A stretch of 64,000 nucleotides of DNA from Phymorhynchus buccinoides (taxonomy: Eukaryota; Mollusca; Gastropoda; Neogastropoda; Raphitomidae): positions 11,791,987 to 11,855,986 of the forward strand of contig CM065693.1 of NCBI GenBank assembly GCA_017654935.2. The letters are read 5' to 3'. Below, piece after piece: positions 22,843-34,618 of the stretch (position 1 is the stretch's first letter; every line of letters begins with the position of its first letter). The notes under the pieces were generated by a model. The model was given only the letters and a program-made list of their open reading frames with translations, was not told the DNA's origin and ran no database searches. The translations under genes were made by a program, and so were the position numbers.

Positions 22843-22900
22843 ATGGCTTCTGACATGAGATTCGACGGGCGAGTTGCTTTAGTTACTGGAGCAGGGAATG
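22843..22900 (+). CDS. hsd17b4: HSD17B4 exon 1, copy 1
   Basis: ATG at 22843; 58 nt, ending one base into the glycine codon of TGAGNG. Donor GTACAA starts at 22901. Confidence 0.92.
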
Positions 22901-24695
22901 GTACAAGAACGACTGAACTTTTTAATTTATGGCCGACAGCTTTGACTATGTTCTTCTTCATGTGTTGAACTGGACTGTTGCTTAGATGTCCGTGGCTTTA
23001 ATCATATTTAAACCGTGTTATGAATCAGAAAGTAGATTTTCATTTAACTACCGTCATCATTTTGATCTTTGATGGTTGGGGCTGTGCCGGTCGGGGTACG
23101 TCCCCGGGAGCGCTACGGTAGCCGGATTGGCCTGACCTGAGACATGAAACGCTGGGGAGACTTCTATTTTTAGTTCTTTTCTTCTTCTTTGCCTCAGGCA
23201 GCCAACTTCATCATGCTGAAGCCAGTGAAGGCTTTTGAAGTTTTGTTTTTGTGTTGATTTTTAGTTTGGTTTATTTTTCCTTCTGTCGCAACACACAACA
23301 CTGTATAAATATAAATGTCCAGTTGGACAGAACAGCGTAGCCAGATTCAGATTCAGACGGTTCTGCTGTTAGAACTGGGGGACTTCAGCCAGGCAGAAAG
23401 GCTGAAGTTCAAACTCTTTTCAAACTCTTTTCTCCCAAAGACCATCAGGGAGTGGAACGACCTGCGGCAGGACACCCTCGACACCTTCACTGCTGACGCC
23501 CCCTGTCAGGCCTGTGTGGCAGTGGTGCAGGACCAACAATAATCCATCAAGCGCCCCTCACCCCCCACCCCCCCCCCCTTCAGCTTCCCCTCCACCCTCT
23601 GTCCCTTCAGGCAGGCATGTCCTCAGTAAAGAACAGACCGGCCCCCCATTTTTCAGTCTTTTTTTCCCCCAAAGGAGCCAGAATGGTCAACATACTGACC
23701 GTGGGCCCTGAAGAGAAGAAGAAGAAGGGTTGAAAGGCAGGGTAGGGCGTGGTAGTGGGGGCACAGTACACTAATTCCCCTCATTCTGGCTCCTTTCAGT
23801 TTTCCACAGAGAGCTATTTGTTTCAAGTTATTTCTTTTAACAGAGGCAAATATTCTTATAATTGATTTTGGTTAGGGATAGGAAAAGACCTTACAAGTGG
23901 TGTGCCACCATAAAACAATGTAAGCCTAATGGATAAAACACTTTAAATTTGGTTATGCTGGTGACGAGTGTTAACAAAAGAGATGAACTGAAAGGAGCTG
24001 AGAAAAGCTACTGTGGGGAAGGGTTGAGGGGGTTGGGGGAACATAGAGCTGTGCGCAGTGACCATACACCTTTTGATTGGTTGACGGCAAGCTTAGCGGC
24101 CATTTCAGTCACTTGAAAAGGTGTTTCATGAAAACTAACCCTAACCCAACACTAACCTTTCAGCCAGCCAATCAAATTGATGTATGATCACTGTGTTTAG
24201 GTTTCTGTTGGAGGTGCCTTGCTCAAATCCGGGACTTTAAGTTTAAGCCTTTTAAGTTTTTCATACAGACCCTCTTTAATGCACAACTTTGAAAGTGTAG
24301 AATATAGGTCTACTATGCATGCAGCGGAAAGATATAAAGAAAGAACGATCTAAAGGGAAAAAAGAAGAAGAAAGAAAAAAGGGATGAATTGTGCAGACCG
24401 CCTATCAAGCAGATTAATGTGCACCTTTAGTCTTATTTAAAGGACTAATAGTACAGAATGTAGGCCTATTATGCATGAAGCTAACATTAGAATGATTGAA
24501 AGAACGGCAGAAAAGAAAAAAAAGAAAGAAAGAACAAGAAAGAAAGATGGAAAATACTTTAAACAAGAGCATACTGACACAGGTGGATGTATAGATTTAA
24601 ATTACAATCGTCATGTGACTGGGGAAAACCCCACAAAAAACATAGAGAAAGAAAGTGAGAAAGAGAGAATGAATGACATAATGAGAAATTAAACG

Positions 24696-24786
<91 letters not shown>

Positions 24787-27488
24787 TAGACATACAGACA
24801 CATACACAGGAACAGACAAAACAGAGGAAAAAAACCTCTGGACAGACAGACAATTATCCAGTATGATTTTACAAGTATGATTACGAGCTTGTGTTAGCAT
24901 ACTGTGTATGTGTGTGTGTATGTGTGTGAGTGTGTGTGTGTGTGTGTGTGTGTACCTGTGCATTTGTGTGCACGCGCGTATGTGTGTATGATTGGGTCAA
25001 AAATAGTGTGATCACGGAAATTGTGAGATTGGGTCAAAAATAGTGTGATAACGGAAATTGTGAGATTGGGTCAAAAATAGTGTGATAACGGAAATTGTGA
25101 GATTGGGTCAAAAATAGTGTGATAACGGAAATTGTGAGATTGGGTCAAAAGTAGTGTGATAATGGAAAGTGTGAGATTGGGTCAAAAGTGGTTAATGGAA
25201 ATTGTGAGATTGGGTCAAAAGTAGTGTGATAATGGAAAGTGTGAGATTGGGTCAAAAGTAGTGTTATAATGGAAAGTGTGAGATTGGGTCAAAAGTAGTG
25301 TGAAAATGGAAATTGTGAGATTGGGTCTAAAGTAGTGTGAAAATGGAAAGTCAGTGAGATTGGGTCAAAAGTGGTGTGAAAATGGAAATTGTGAGATTGG
25401 GTCTAAAGTAGTGTGAAAATGGAAAGTCAGTGAGATTGGGTCAAAAGTGGTGTGAAAATGGAAAATGTGCGATTGGGTCAAAAGTAGTGTGAAAATGGAA
25501 AGTCAGTGAGATTGGGTCAAAAGTAGTGTGATAACGGAAATTATGAGATTGGGTCAAAAGTAGTGTGAAAATGGAAAGTGTGAGATTGGGTCAAAAGTAG
25601 TGTGAAAATGGAATTTGTGAGATTGGGTCAAAAGTAGTGTGAAAATGGAAAGTGGGTCAAAAGTAGTGTGAAAATGGAAAGTCAGTGAGATTGGGTCAAA
25701 AGTAGTGTGAAAATGGAAAATGTGAGATTGGGTCAAAAGTAGTGTGAAAATGGAAAGTGTGAGATTGGGTCAAAAGTGGTGTGAAAATGGAAAATGTGAG
25801 ATTGGGTCAAAGTGTTAGTGTGTGTGAAAATGGAAAATGTGAGATTGGGTCAAAAGTAGTGTGAAAATGAAAAGTGTGAGATTGGGTCAAAAGTAGTGTG
25901 ATAATGGAAAGTGTGAGATTGGGTCAAAAGTAGTGTGAAAATGGAAATTGTGAGATTGGGTCAAAAGTAGTGTGATAATGGAAAGTGTGAGATTGGGTCA
26001 AAAGTAGTGTGAAAATGGAAAATGTGAGATTGGGTCAAAAGTAGTGTGAAAATGGAAAATGTGAGATTGGGTCAAAAGTAGTGTGAAAATGAAAAGTGTG
26101 AGATTGGGTCAAAAGTAGTGTGATAATGGAAAGTGTGAGATTGGGTCAAAAGTAGTGTGAAAATGGAAATTGTGAGATTGGGTCAAAAGTGGTGTGATAA
26201 TGGAAATTGTGAGATTGGGTCAAAAGTAGTGTGATAATGGAAAGTGTGAGATTGGGTCAAAAGTGGTGTGATAATGGATTTTGTGAGATTGTGTCAAAAG
26301 TAGTGTGATAATGGAAATTGTGAGATTGGGTCAAAAGTAGTGTGATAATGGAAATTGTGAGATTGGGTCAAAAGTGGTGTGATAATGGATTTTGTGAGAT
26401 TGGGTCAAAAGTAGTGTGATAATGGAAATTGTGAGATTGGGTCAAAAGTAGTGTGATAATGGAAAGTGTGAGATTGGGTCAAAAGTAGTGTGATAATGGA
26501 AAGTGTGAGATTGGGTCAAAAGTAGTGTGATAATGGAAAGTGTGAGATTGGGTCAAAAGTAGTGTCATAATGGAAATTGTGAGATTGGGTCAAAAGTAGT
26601 GTGATAATGGAAAGTGTGAGATTGGGTCAAAAGTAGTGTCATAATGGAAAGTGTGAGATTGGGTCAAAAGTAGTGTGATAATGGAAATTGTGAGATTGGG
26701 TCAAAAGTAGTGTGATAATGGAAAGTGTGAGATTGGGTCAAAAGTGGTGTGATAATGGATTTTGTGAGATTGTGTCAAAAGTAGTGTGATAATGGAAATT
26801 GTGAGATTGGGTCAAAAGTAGTGTGATAATGGAAAGTGTGAGATTGGGTCAAAAGTAGTGTCATAATGGAAAGTGAGATTGGGTCAAAAGTAGTGTGAAA
26901 ATGGAAATTGTGAGATTGGGTCAAAAGTAGTGTCATAATGGAAAGTGTGAGATTGGGTCAAAAGTAGTGTGATAATGGAAATTGTGAGATTGGGTCAAAA
27001 GTAGTGTGATAATGGAAAATCAATGTGATTGGCTCAAAAGTAGTGGGGTAAGGAAAAGTAGATGCGTGCGATTAGGTCAAGTGTGTCCAGAATCAGTGAG
27101 TGGCGAGATAGATCAAAAGTTCAAAGTGTGAAATGGGTGTGTAAATTTATCTGTGGTGAAGCAATGAATGTGAGAGAGCAATTAACAGGTGGGGGAGAAG
27201 TGAGGCTTGCAATTAGTTGAAGAATGCTCCCACCTGTTGCCATGTTTGTGATTGTTAACCCTTAGACTTATGATTGTTTAAACCCTAACACTGATCGATA
27301 CACTTGGACACACACATTCACTCACACAGACACACATAGCCAGCCACACACGCATGCACACACACAAATACACACACCAACAACAGCAACATACAGTATT
27401 TATACGGCGCTGAATCTTGATAGAAATCAAATCAAAGCGCACACACACGTTAGCATTCATAATGCATGCAAACAAAAACGCAGTACAA

Positions 27489-27524
<36 letters not shown>

Positions 27525-27576
27525 CTCTCTCTCTCACACAGCATGTACGCATGTACACACACGCATACACACACAA

Positions 27577-27609
<33 letters not shown>

Positions 27610-30600
27610 CACAAAAACCCAAAACAACCCCAACCTATCTCTCTCTCACATGCATGTACGTTTGCACACGCATGCACACAACACACACGTGCGCGCGCAC
27701 GCACACACATACACACACACACAACTACTTAATCTGATTTTGTTCAAAGAATATCTACAAGCCTTACAGCGAAAGGGTTAATCGCACATAACAGCTGATG
27801 TCTATGATTCAACATAGAATGAATGGAACGAGCTATAGTCTAGTATATAGATCTACACCTGACGTCAGGTTGCTCACTGCTGACTTCAGTGCTAGCATTG
27901 AATCTCCTGAGTGTTTAGTTTTTCTCTTACAGATGAGTTAATGCTCACACTGAAAAGGAGTAGGAGTGATGTTGAAAGTTTGGAAAAAAATAGGTGAGGG
28001 CATGAAAAACACCCCACATAATTTAATGCTCACACTGAATAGGGGTAGGAGTGATGTTGAAAGTGTGGAAAAAAAATAGGTGAGGGCATGAAAAACACCC
28101 CACATAATTTAATGCTCACACTGAATAGGGGTAGGAGTGATGTTGAAAGTGTGGAAACAAAATAGGTGAGGGCATGAAAAACACCCCACATAATTTAATG
28201 CTCACACTGAAAAGAGGTAGGAGTGATGTTGAAAGTGTGGGGAAAAAAAAGGTGAGGGCATGAAAAAAAAAAAGTATAAGTTAAAGGCGCAACCCTCACA
28301 TAATTTAAAAAATGGCCGAAAAAGGCCGAAGAGGGCGTAAAGCCTTATTTCGTCGACATAATTTAAAGTAGAAGTAAACACTGATGTACGTTATTAATTT
28401 GCTTGTTTATTTCTGTATTTATTTAGTTGTTTATAAAGTAAATGTATTGATATTTAATTTATTTGTTTGTTTAATTTCAGGGCTGGGCAGGGCGTATGCC
28501 TTGGCCTTGGCAGAGAGAGGCGCTTCAGTTGTCGGTAAGTTTCTGTTTATTATTTTGATGTTTGTGGGGGTTTTTTTTAAAAAAAAGTTAAAAAAAAAGT
28601 GACCCAATCTTCAGTGAATGATTGCATAGATTTGGGCTAATTGTGTATGTTAAGTGTAGGAATTGACTTTGATGATTTTTAGTTGTTTTTGGTTGTTGTT
28701 CTAATGGTTAACCTAGCTCGCCAATTTGACCGCCAGGTGGCTTAACGCTCGAGTGGGGCTAATCCTCTCTATTGTCTTAGTTGGGGATAAAGAGAGAGAG
28801 GGAGAGGAGTCCCCCCTCTCTTTCTCTCTCACTACCCCCAACTAAGAATATCACACGCTAAGCCCCTACTGGTTTGACTTCCCCCTGGTGATAAAATGCG
28901 CGTCCTAAGTTGCTCATTGACACACATTTTTTGCTGTTTTTTAACTTGCTTGTTTGGTGTGTGTGTGTATGTATGTGTGTGCGTGCATGCGTGCGTGCGT
29001 GTGTGTGTATTATTGTTTTTGAATGCTTTATTTGTCATTTTATGAACTGTTATGAAATATTTGTTGCCACAAATGGTAAGGCATTAAGCATTTTTCTGCT
29101 TATAAAATTTCTTGTTTTTTTATTTTTTTTATTTTTTATACATTATTTCCTTCATTCTTTCTGTTTTTCTTTCATGTGATGATTTGTTCATTAGTTAATT
29201 TATTCTTCTTTTTTTTTCAATCTTTTTTTCTTTTCTTTTTTTCTCTTTCTTAGTTAATCTCCTTCTTTCTCTGTCTTTCATTCTACTTTTCTTTCTTCCT
29301 TTCATTTGTTCATTCTTGGTTTGCTTGTTTTTTTCTTTCATTCTTTCCTTCCTTTTTTGTCCTTCCTCATTTCTTTCATTGTTCCCTTCATGCCGTTCCT
29401 TTCTTTCTTTCCTTCCTTTCTTCCTTCCTTCCTTTTCCTGTTGCTTTCGGTCCTTTCTTTCTTTTTTGATTTCTTTCATTCTTTCCTTCCTTTTTTGTCC
29501 TTCCTCGTTTCTTTCATTGTTCCCTTCATGCCTTTCCTTTCTTTCTTTCCTTCCTTTCTTCCTTCCTTCCTTCCTTCCTTCCTTCCTTTTTCCTGTTTCT
29601 TCTTCGTTACCTTTGTCTTTGGGAAAAAACCCGGTTTGAACTGAAAAACCGGTGCTAAACTTTCGCGGTTCGAGAAAACGGTTTGAGTTGCTGTGAACCG
29701 TTTTTTTTTAAAAACTGCAAACTGAAAGTAAGTTTTTTCTTCGAATAACGCATTCTTTTCGAAGAACAACACTGATTCTCACTGCAGATTGGGCATTTGT
29801 AAACCAAGAGTAGCTGTTTCCAGTTTGTGGTGGTGTATGGCTTTGACTTTGACTGAGTGTTGAGTTGAGTGTGTGTGTCATAAGTCATAACGTCGCTGTC
29901 CAACGCTAACCGTGTATCTACAAAATTTGACAAAAATAGATTTTTTACTGAAACTCCTTCCAGTGACCTCACGCAGGTCTTCTATAAATATCTTGTGTCT
30001 GCGACCAATGAAAATGCTCAAGTTTGTCACATGATAGCACGGAAATAATCGTGTATGTGGCGGGTTGTTGCTGGTTTTGACGCGATAAGCGTGTAACTGG
30101 TCACGCTAATCGTGTAACTGCCGGCATCTGTCGTATCTCCCATTGTGAGAACAATGCACTAACTTTGTGACTAACCGTGTAACTGAATTATCACGAAAAT
30201 TTTTGGTGTTAATGCAACTTTTATTGTGTCACATGTTTACTCATCGATAAGAAGAAGGGTCAAGCGTATATCAAATGGGGATTGACTTTGTAGCAGGCGA
30301 CAATATGTTTTTTGATGCTCCTGTAAAATCACTGATTGTGTAAATACACGGTTAGCGTCGGACAGCGACGATAAGTTTCTTTATTGTGTATGTGTGCGCG
30401 TGCATGCGTGTTGTGAGTGAATATTCTGACAAATAAATATGTGTTTGCATAGGTGAAACTAGTGATGCGAGTACTGGTTAAAAAAAACTGGTTCGGCAAA
30501 ACCGGTTCGAAGAGGGAAAACCGGTTAAAAACTGGTTCGGATTTTTGAACCGGTTCTCAACTCTAGTCTTTCTCTCCGTGCAGTGAACGATCTTGGTGGG

Positions 30601-31097
30601 GACATCAAGGGGGGAGGTAAAAGCACTCGCGCTGCTGACCTGGTGGTGGACGAAATCAGAGCCAAAGGGGGAACTGCCGTCGCCAACTATGGTAGGCCTT
30701 CATCGTCAAAAGTTCGCAAGTTCACGAGTTCGAAAGTGCAAACGTATGATAGACTATGATAGTCAGAAATATAGAATTAGAGAAGGTTGTGAGTGAGTAT
30801 GAGGATTGCCCGAAGTGCAAGTATTTTCATCAAAATTTTTTGTTCATTTGATAAAAGTGTCTTACCATATTTTTGGGACTATAAGGCGCAAACCCCACAT
30901 TATGCACAAAATTCAGGTTTTGTTTATATTTTCTTACTATGTTATAGTTGTATTATAAGGCGCAGGGGTCTCAGTCTGGGGGAAAAAAGCATCGCCTTAT
31001 AGTCTGAAAATACAGTAAATGAGTGGGAAAGCTTTTCTGTGTATATTAACAAGTGTGTGTGCGTGTGCAATAACGCACATGCACACGCACACACACG

Positions 31098-31156
<59 letters not shown>

Positions 31157-31957
31157 GGCAGGCAATACTAGTGACAATCATAGTGGATAAATACAGCACT
31201 GATATCCTCATCACCTTCGTCCTCACCATCATTTTCACTAGCGACAGTGATAATAATACATAGCAAACAAAATAGGAAGCAATCATTTTAACACTCATAG
31301 TTGTACTATTTCCTTCGCCGTCATCATCGTCACCAATAAATCATAAAAATATTGGGTAAAGGTCAAGATGTGCCACCCCACCCTGCATTTCTCGGTTAAT
31401 TGTATTTTTCTGTTTTTGCCTTTCTTACCATACATAAAGCTGTATTTTAGGAACATGTTTAGCTAATAACCTTTTTGGTATACTAACCCTATCCCTAACC
31501 CTAGCCCTAACCCTAACCCTACCCCCCACTATGTACTGCAGTACACCGCGATTTGTCACAGTTGTGGTTCGTTGCGGTTTTCCGTCTTATAGGGTGGGGG
31601 GTAGGGTTAAGGTTAGGGCTAGGGTTAGGGATAGGGTTAGTATTCCAAAAAGGTTATTAGCTAAAAATGTTAATAAAATACAGCTTTATGTATGGTAAGA
31701 AAGGCAAAAACGGAAAAATAAAATTAACCGAGAAATGTTAGGGGGGGGTGGCACATCTTGACCTTTACCAAATATTGACATCATTTCCTCCATCATCCTC
31801 ACCATCATCTTTACTAATGACAGTGACAATAACACACAGCATGACCGTAGGATATAATAATCAAAACACATACTAACAGCTGCAACATTTTCTTCACACA
31901 CACAACGCATGCATGCACGCATTGCACCGTCACGCAACGCACACACACAAACGCACA

Positions 31958-31989
<32 letters not shown>

Positions 31990-31995
31990 CCCACA

Positions 31996-32064
<69 letters not shown>

Positions 32065-32096
32065 ACTCAACTCACACTCACACGCCACACACGCAC

Positions 32097-32141
<45 letters not shown>

Positions 32142-32476
32142 ACTCACACACACACACACGCACACACACACACACAAACAGTCACACACATACACCCCCC
32201 ATCATAAACGTAGCCAATGCTATCGGGAAGGAAGGAAAAACTAACTAATGACTGAAAAGGATCGTAGCAACAAGAAAGGGACATATGATTTAGCATAGTA
32301 ATACATACCCATATCTATAATTATGATATATTCATTACTTGGTCCTAGTTATGAAAGGGTTTTTTAGTGTTTTTTTTATCAATTCATGTCATTGGTTGAT
32401 GGTTTGATCTGTGTAGATTCTGTGGAAGCGGGAGAAAAGCTGGTACAGACGGCCCTAGAGAACTTTGGCAAAATAG
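22843..32476 (+). CDS. hsd17b4: HSD17B4 (peroxisomal multifunctional enzyme type 2), exons 1-4 only
   Basis: HSD17B4 carries out the hydration and (3R)-hydroxyacyl-CoA dehydrogenation steps of peroxisomal beta-oxidation. Exons 22843-22900, 28481-28534, 30584-30691 and 32417-32476 join in frame (all junctions phase 1, GT-AG) to encode residues 1-93. The start [20 protein letters not shown] matches the family N-terminus. TGAGNGLG at 15-22 is the dinucleotide-binding TGxxxGxG of the SDR fold, and VNDLGGD at 38-44 holds the aspartate (D40) that binds NAD ribose. The piece ends [20 protein letters not shown]. The next exon (NNAG motif, Ser/Tyr/Lys catalytic residues) and the hydratase-2 and SCP2 domains are absent, because the sequence folds back at 34977 before reaching them. 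Identity is firm; the truncation looks assembly-related. Confidence 0.94.
23315..23542 (+). pseudogene. LINE reverse-transcriptase C-terminal fragment
   Basis: [27 protein letters not shown] ends in a stop at 23540-23542; the same [12 protein letters not shown] motif of non-LTR ORF2 tails. It is followed by a C-rich 3' region and a GAAGAA tail near 23715. Lies in HSD17B4 intron 1. Confidence 0.65.
24990..27030 (+). repeat. 37-bp minisatellite, about 55 units
   Basis: Unit starts GATTGGGTCAAAAGTAGTGT and continues GATAATGGAAAGTGTGA, with variants AAATT, AAAGT, ATTTT and an A-to-AA change. Because 37 is not a multiple of three, the array cannot encode a continuous repeat protein. Confidence 0.93.
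27290..27720 (+). repeat. AC-rich microsatellite block
   Basis: Compound (AC)n/(TC)n with scattered CGCATG and GCGCGC interruptions. Confidence 0.85.
27941..28270 (+). repeat. 86-bp tandem repeat, four units
   Basis: Units start ATGCTCACACTGAA at 27941, 28026, 28112 and 28198 and end GAAAAACACCCCACATAATT; the fourth runs into an A-run. Confidence 0.9.
28481..28534 (+). CDS. hsd17b4: HSD17B4 exon 2
   Basis: Acceptor AATTTCAG ends at 28480; 54 nt encoding [17 protein letters not shown]; donor GTAAGT at 28535. Confidence 0.94.
28725..28890. repeat. Imperfect hairpin with purine/pyrimidine core
   Basis: CTTAGTTGGGGATAAAGAGA (28776) pairs with CTCACTACCCCCAACTAAG (ends 28846); the stem extends outward through TGGGGCT/AGCCCC. 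Probably a small fold-back element. Confidence 0.55.
29100..29610 (+). repeat. TTCC/TTTC polypyrimidine tract with a 138-bp internal duplication
   Basis: Segments starting TTCTTTCCTTCCTTTTTTGT occur at 29341 and 29479. Strong strand asymmetry allows triplex-type structure. Confidence 0.85.
29890..30371 (+). mobile_element. TA-flanked MITE with CGTCGCTGTCC termini
   Basis: ACGTCGCTGTCCAACGCTAACC at the left (after TA) and GGTTAGCGTCGGACAGCGACGA at the right (before TA). The terminal motif GCTAACCGTGTAACTG recurs internally near 30081, 30102 and 30169. Lies in HSD17B4 intron 2, between ACCGGTT-rich blocks (29628-29710, 30470-30560). Confidence 0.65.
30584..30691 (+). CDS. hsd17b4: HSD17B4 exon 3
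   Basis: Acceptor CCGTGCAG ends at 30583; 108 nt encoding [20 protein letters not shown] through GGTAVANY; donor GTAGGC at 30692. Confidence 0.94.
30863..31017 (+). mobile_element. ACTATAAGGCGC-family MITE in HSD17B4 intron 3
   Basis: TACCATATTTTTGGGACTAT to GCCTTATAGTCTGAAAATACAGTA. Confidence 0.65.
31041..31156 (+). repeat. (AC)n microsatellite
   Basis: AC repeat with GC interruptions. Confidence 0.85.
31355..31769. mobile_element. hAT-like hairpin MITE carrying telomere-like repeats
   Basis: Terminal repeat GGTAAAGGTCAAGATGTGCC at both ends in inverse orientation, flanked by a perfect 8-bp duplication AAATATTG (31347-31354, 31770-31777), the size typical of hAT. Arms of about 130 bp are followed by CCCTAA-type units (about 31486-31530) and, on the other side, TTAGGG-type units (about 31601-31641), around a loop of about 70 nt. 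Confidence 0.8.
31935..32180 (+). repeat. Long (AC)n microsatellite block
   Basis: About 245 bp of AC repeat with short interruptions. Confidence 0.9.
32417..32476 (+). CDS. hsd17b4: HSD17B4 exon 4
   Basis: Acceptor GTGTAG ends at 32416; 60 nt encoding [20 protein letters not shown]; donor GTGAGC at 32477. Confidence 0.93.
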
Positions 32477-33863
32477 GTGAGCGAGAGAGAGGGAGAGAGA
32501 GAGAAAAGAGGAGGAGAGAGAGAGAGCAGGCACGAAAACAGTTCCGCCATCTCAGCTGAAAATTTATCGTAATAGACAATTTTTGGAAAAAAAACTATGG
32601 GAGAGCACTTCGTGAAAATTAGAGTTGTTACCTCCATTACTCGGTCAAATGCATAGCAACAATGCAACAATGGCGTCAAAGCTTGAAAACCGCAGGATGC
32701 GAATCAGTGACTTGCAAACATTTTTTTTAGAAACATTTAGGGGTGGACAGTTGCCACAAACTGATAAAAACTTGCAAAATGTGACATAAAAATATAAATA
32801 ACATCAATTTTTTGAATGATGCACAGTGTTCTAAGTGCTGTATGCCTATGTCTGCTCAAACACAAGAGTCGATAGGCTATGAGAGTTGATGGTAGAAGTG
32901 ACGTCCCCTTTTTGACCGACTGAATTATGCAAGATAACTCCCACACACCCATGAAATTACTCCCCTTAATTTTCCCCCGAACAATTCCTATGAAAGGAAA
33001 TCTGCCAAAAAATATTTTTTTCACGCTGATAATGCGAGCGCAATGTTATTCTCAAACGGCGTGGTTCGTAATTGGTCGATTGCGCGCTTGCGATCGCTAG
33101 CAAAAATGGCAGACGGAGCGTCCCGTGAATGGTGTGTTTGATTGTTTGGAGGCAATGGCAGGACTGCGAAATCCCATAAAATGAGTACCTGCCCCCCACC
33201 CCGAGCTCAATGAAAAAAACCTGGCAGTTTGAAATTGGATGGTAAGTTGTAGCGCGCACGTGTTGTTCGGTGCCCGCCCCTCCCCCCTCTTACCACCCTC
33301 CCGCTCAAGGAACAATGTCAACAAATGAGTTCTTGACAATCGTCATGAAGAGTGGAAAATCCAGATTTGTGAACGATGTTTTTCGGGTGTCAAAATCTCT
33401 TGCTCCTTTTTTTTTAAAACATCAGTTGTTCATGCCTGAGAGAGAGAGATGGAGAGAGAGATGTGGAGAGAGAGAGAAAGAGAGACGAGAGAGAGAGGAG
33501 TATTTTAGAATTTTAGAGGGGTTCTCTAAACTTCTTTAAAAAAATACTTTACATTATGATGTGTTTGACGTACCATGGCTTAAAAGACTCCAGATATCAT
33601 CCCAACAGACGAAGCACTTGACAACTATGGTACACATGCATCAGCTAGGGATGAGAACATTACGTACACGTGTGTGATTACCCCTCCTCGTGAGCAGCCA
33701 CACTCCATCTACAGGGGATTTTGGAGACTGAAGATGTTATGCTAGGAGCTTGTCATTGATAACTAAAGACAATCCCTGCATAACTATAAATAGCATAACA
33801 ACATTTTATGATGTTTGATGTAGCCTTGGTGTTCTAGCCTATGTCAATTGGTCTGACATAGCC

Positions 33864-34112
33864 TTAACCCTTTCATCGCCACTGTCGCCATCTATGGCAC
33901 TACAGTGGGTTTAGCACCCATGTCACTTAAAAAGCATCAAACCAGGGCCTGTTATTTGAAGACCCTATTTTCTTAATTTCTGGAGGTAAGGATGGGCCTA
34001 ATGTTATATATGTCACAGAGGTATTTGCAATATTGCAGATTTGTTTTTGGTCTGCCCAGTTAAATTTTATGGTATTTTTGGGTTGAAAAATGGCTGTCAG
34101 CGAAAGGGTTTA
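33864..34112 (+). mobile_element. piggyBac-like MITE in HSD17B4 intron 4
   Basis: TTAACCCTTTCATCGCC at the left; AGCGAAAGGGTTTA at the right (TTAA decayed). Confidence 0.65.
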
Positions 34113-34276
34113 GCCAAGGCGAGCTTTACATTATAAGTCTTTGTAAATAGCTTTATGTCTTTGATTAGATGTGTTACATCTGTGTTTAGTATCCTTTCGT
34201 TGATTTGTTAAAGTATCTCTTAGCTCATCTACCATCAATCTTTTATGAAAGTCCAATTTGTTCTCTGTGTTGACAG

Positions 34277-34468
34277 CCTAAGCCGGGTTCACATTAGACG
34301 CGTAGTTCCGTACGGAAAACCCTAAATAAGGATAAAAGTTTACGCATATAGGAGAAATTGGACATCATGCGCAGAAATCTGTTCCCTTCTTTGTTTCACT
34401 GTTATTTATGCATTTTTTGCACGGGTTTCCACATGGAATGATCCGCTTATGTGTGTACACGGCTTTAG
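34277..34468 (+). mobile_element. Short inverted-repeat element
   Basis: AAGCCGGGTTCACATTAGAC at the left; GTGTGTACACGGCTTTAGAC at the right; similar in style to the element at 14441. Confidence 0.5.
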
Positions 34469-34618
34469 ACTTGTTGGAAAGAACTGTGTGGTTAGATAGT
34501 ATGTTATTATTTGTAATGTTTTAAAATGACTAATTTTTTTCTCTGATCTAACGCTTAATTTTTGTTTAAATTGTAAGAACATATTAATATAAAATTGTTT
34601 ACTTCATTTTGAAGATTA

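Larger units (their letters stand above)
22901..28480 (+). other. HSD17B4 intron 1
   Basis: Holds the LINE remnant, diverged repeats around 24290-24560, (AG)n/(GACA)n at about 24700-24783, TG repeats, the 37-bp minisatellite, AC repeats (27290-27720) and the 86-bp tandem array. No further exon was recognised. Confidence 0.7.

Noticed and set aside
25554..25736. Repeat protein encoded by the minisatellite
   Set aside because: The 37-bp period shifts frame each unit; the open stretch arises from short runs lacking stops.
24990..27030. CRISPR-like regular array
   Set aside because: Units are contiguous 37-bp tandem repeats without spacers, in a eukaryotic intron.
29195..29772. Lys/Glu/Arg-rich and Phe/Ser/Leu-rich open frames
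   Set aside because: Translations of the TTCC/TTTC polypyrimidine tract.
31486..31641. Chromosome-end telomere
   Set aside because: The arrays are short, degenerate, in both orientations and enclosed in a transposon with a target-site duplication, within a gene intron.
31909..32248. Thr/His-rich and Cys/Val-rich open frames
   Set aside because: Translations of an (AC)n microsatellite in several frames; no splice or start context.
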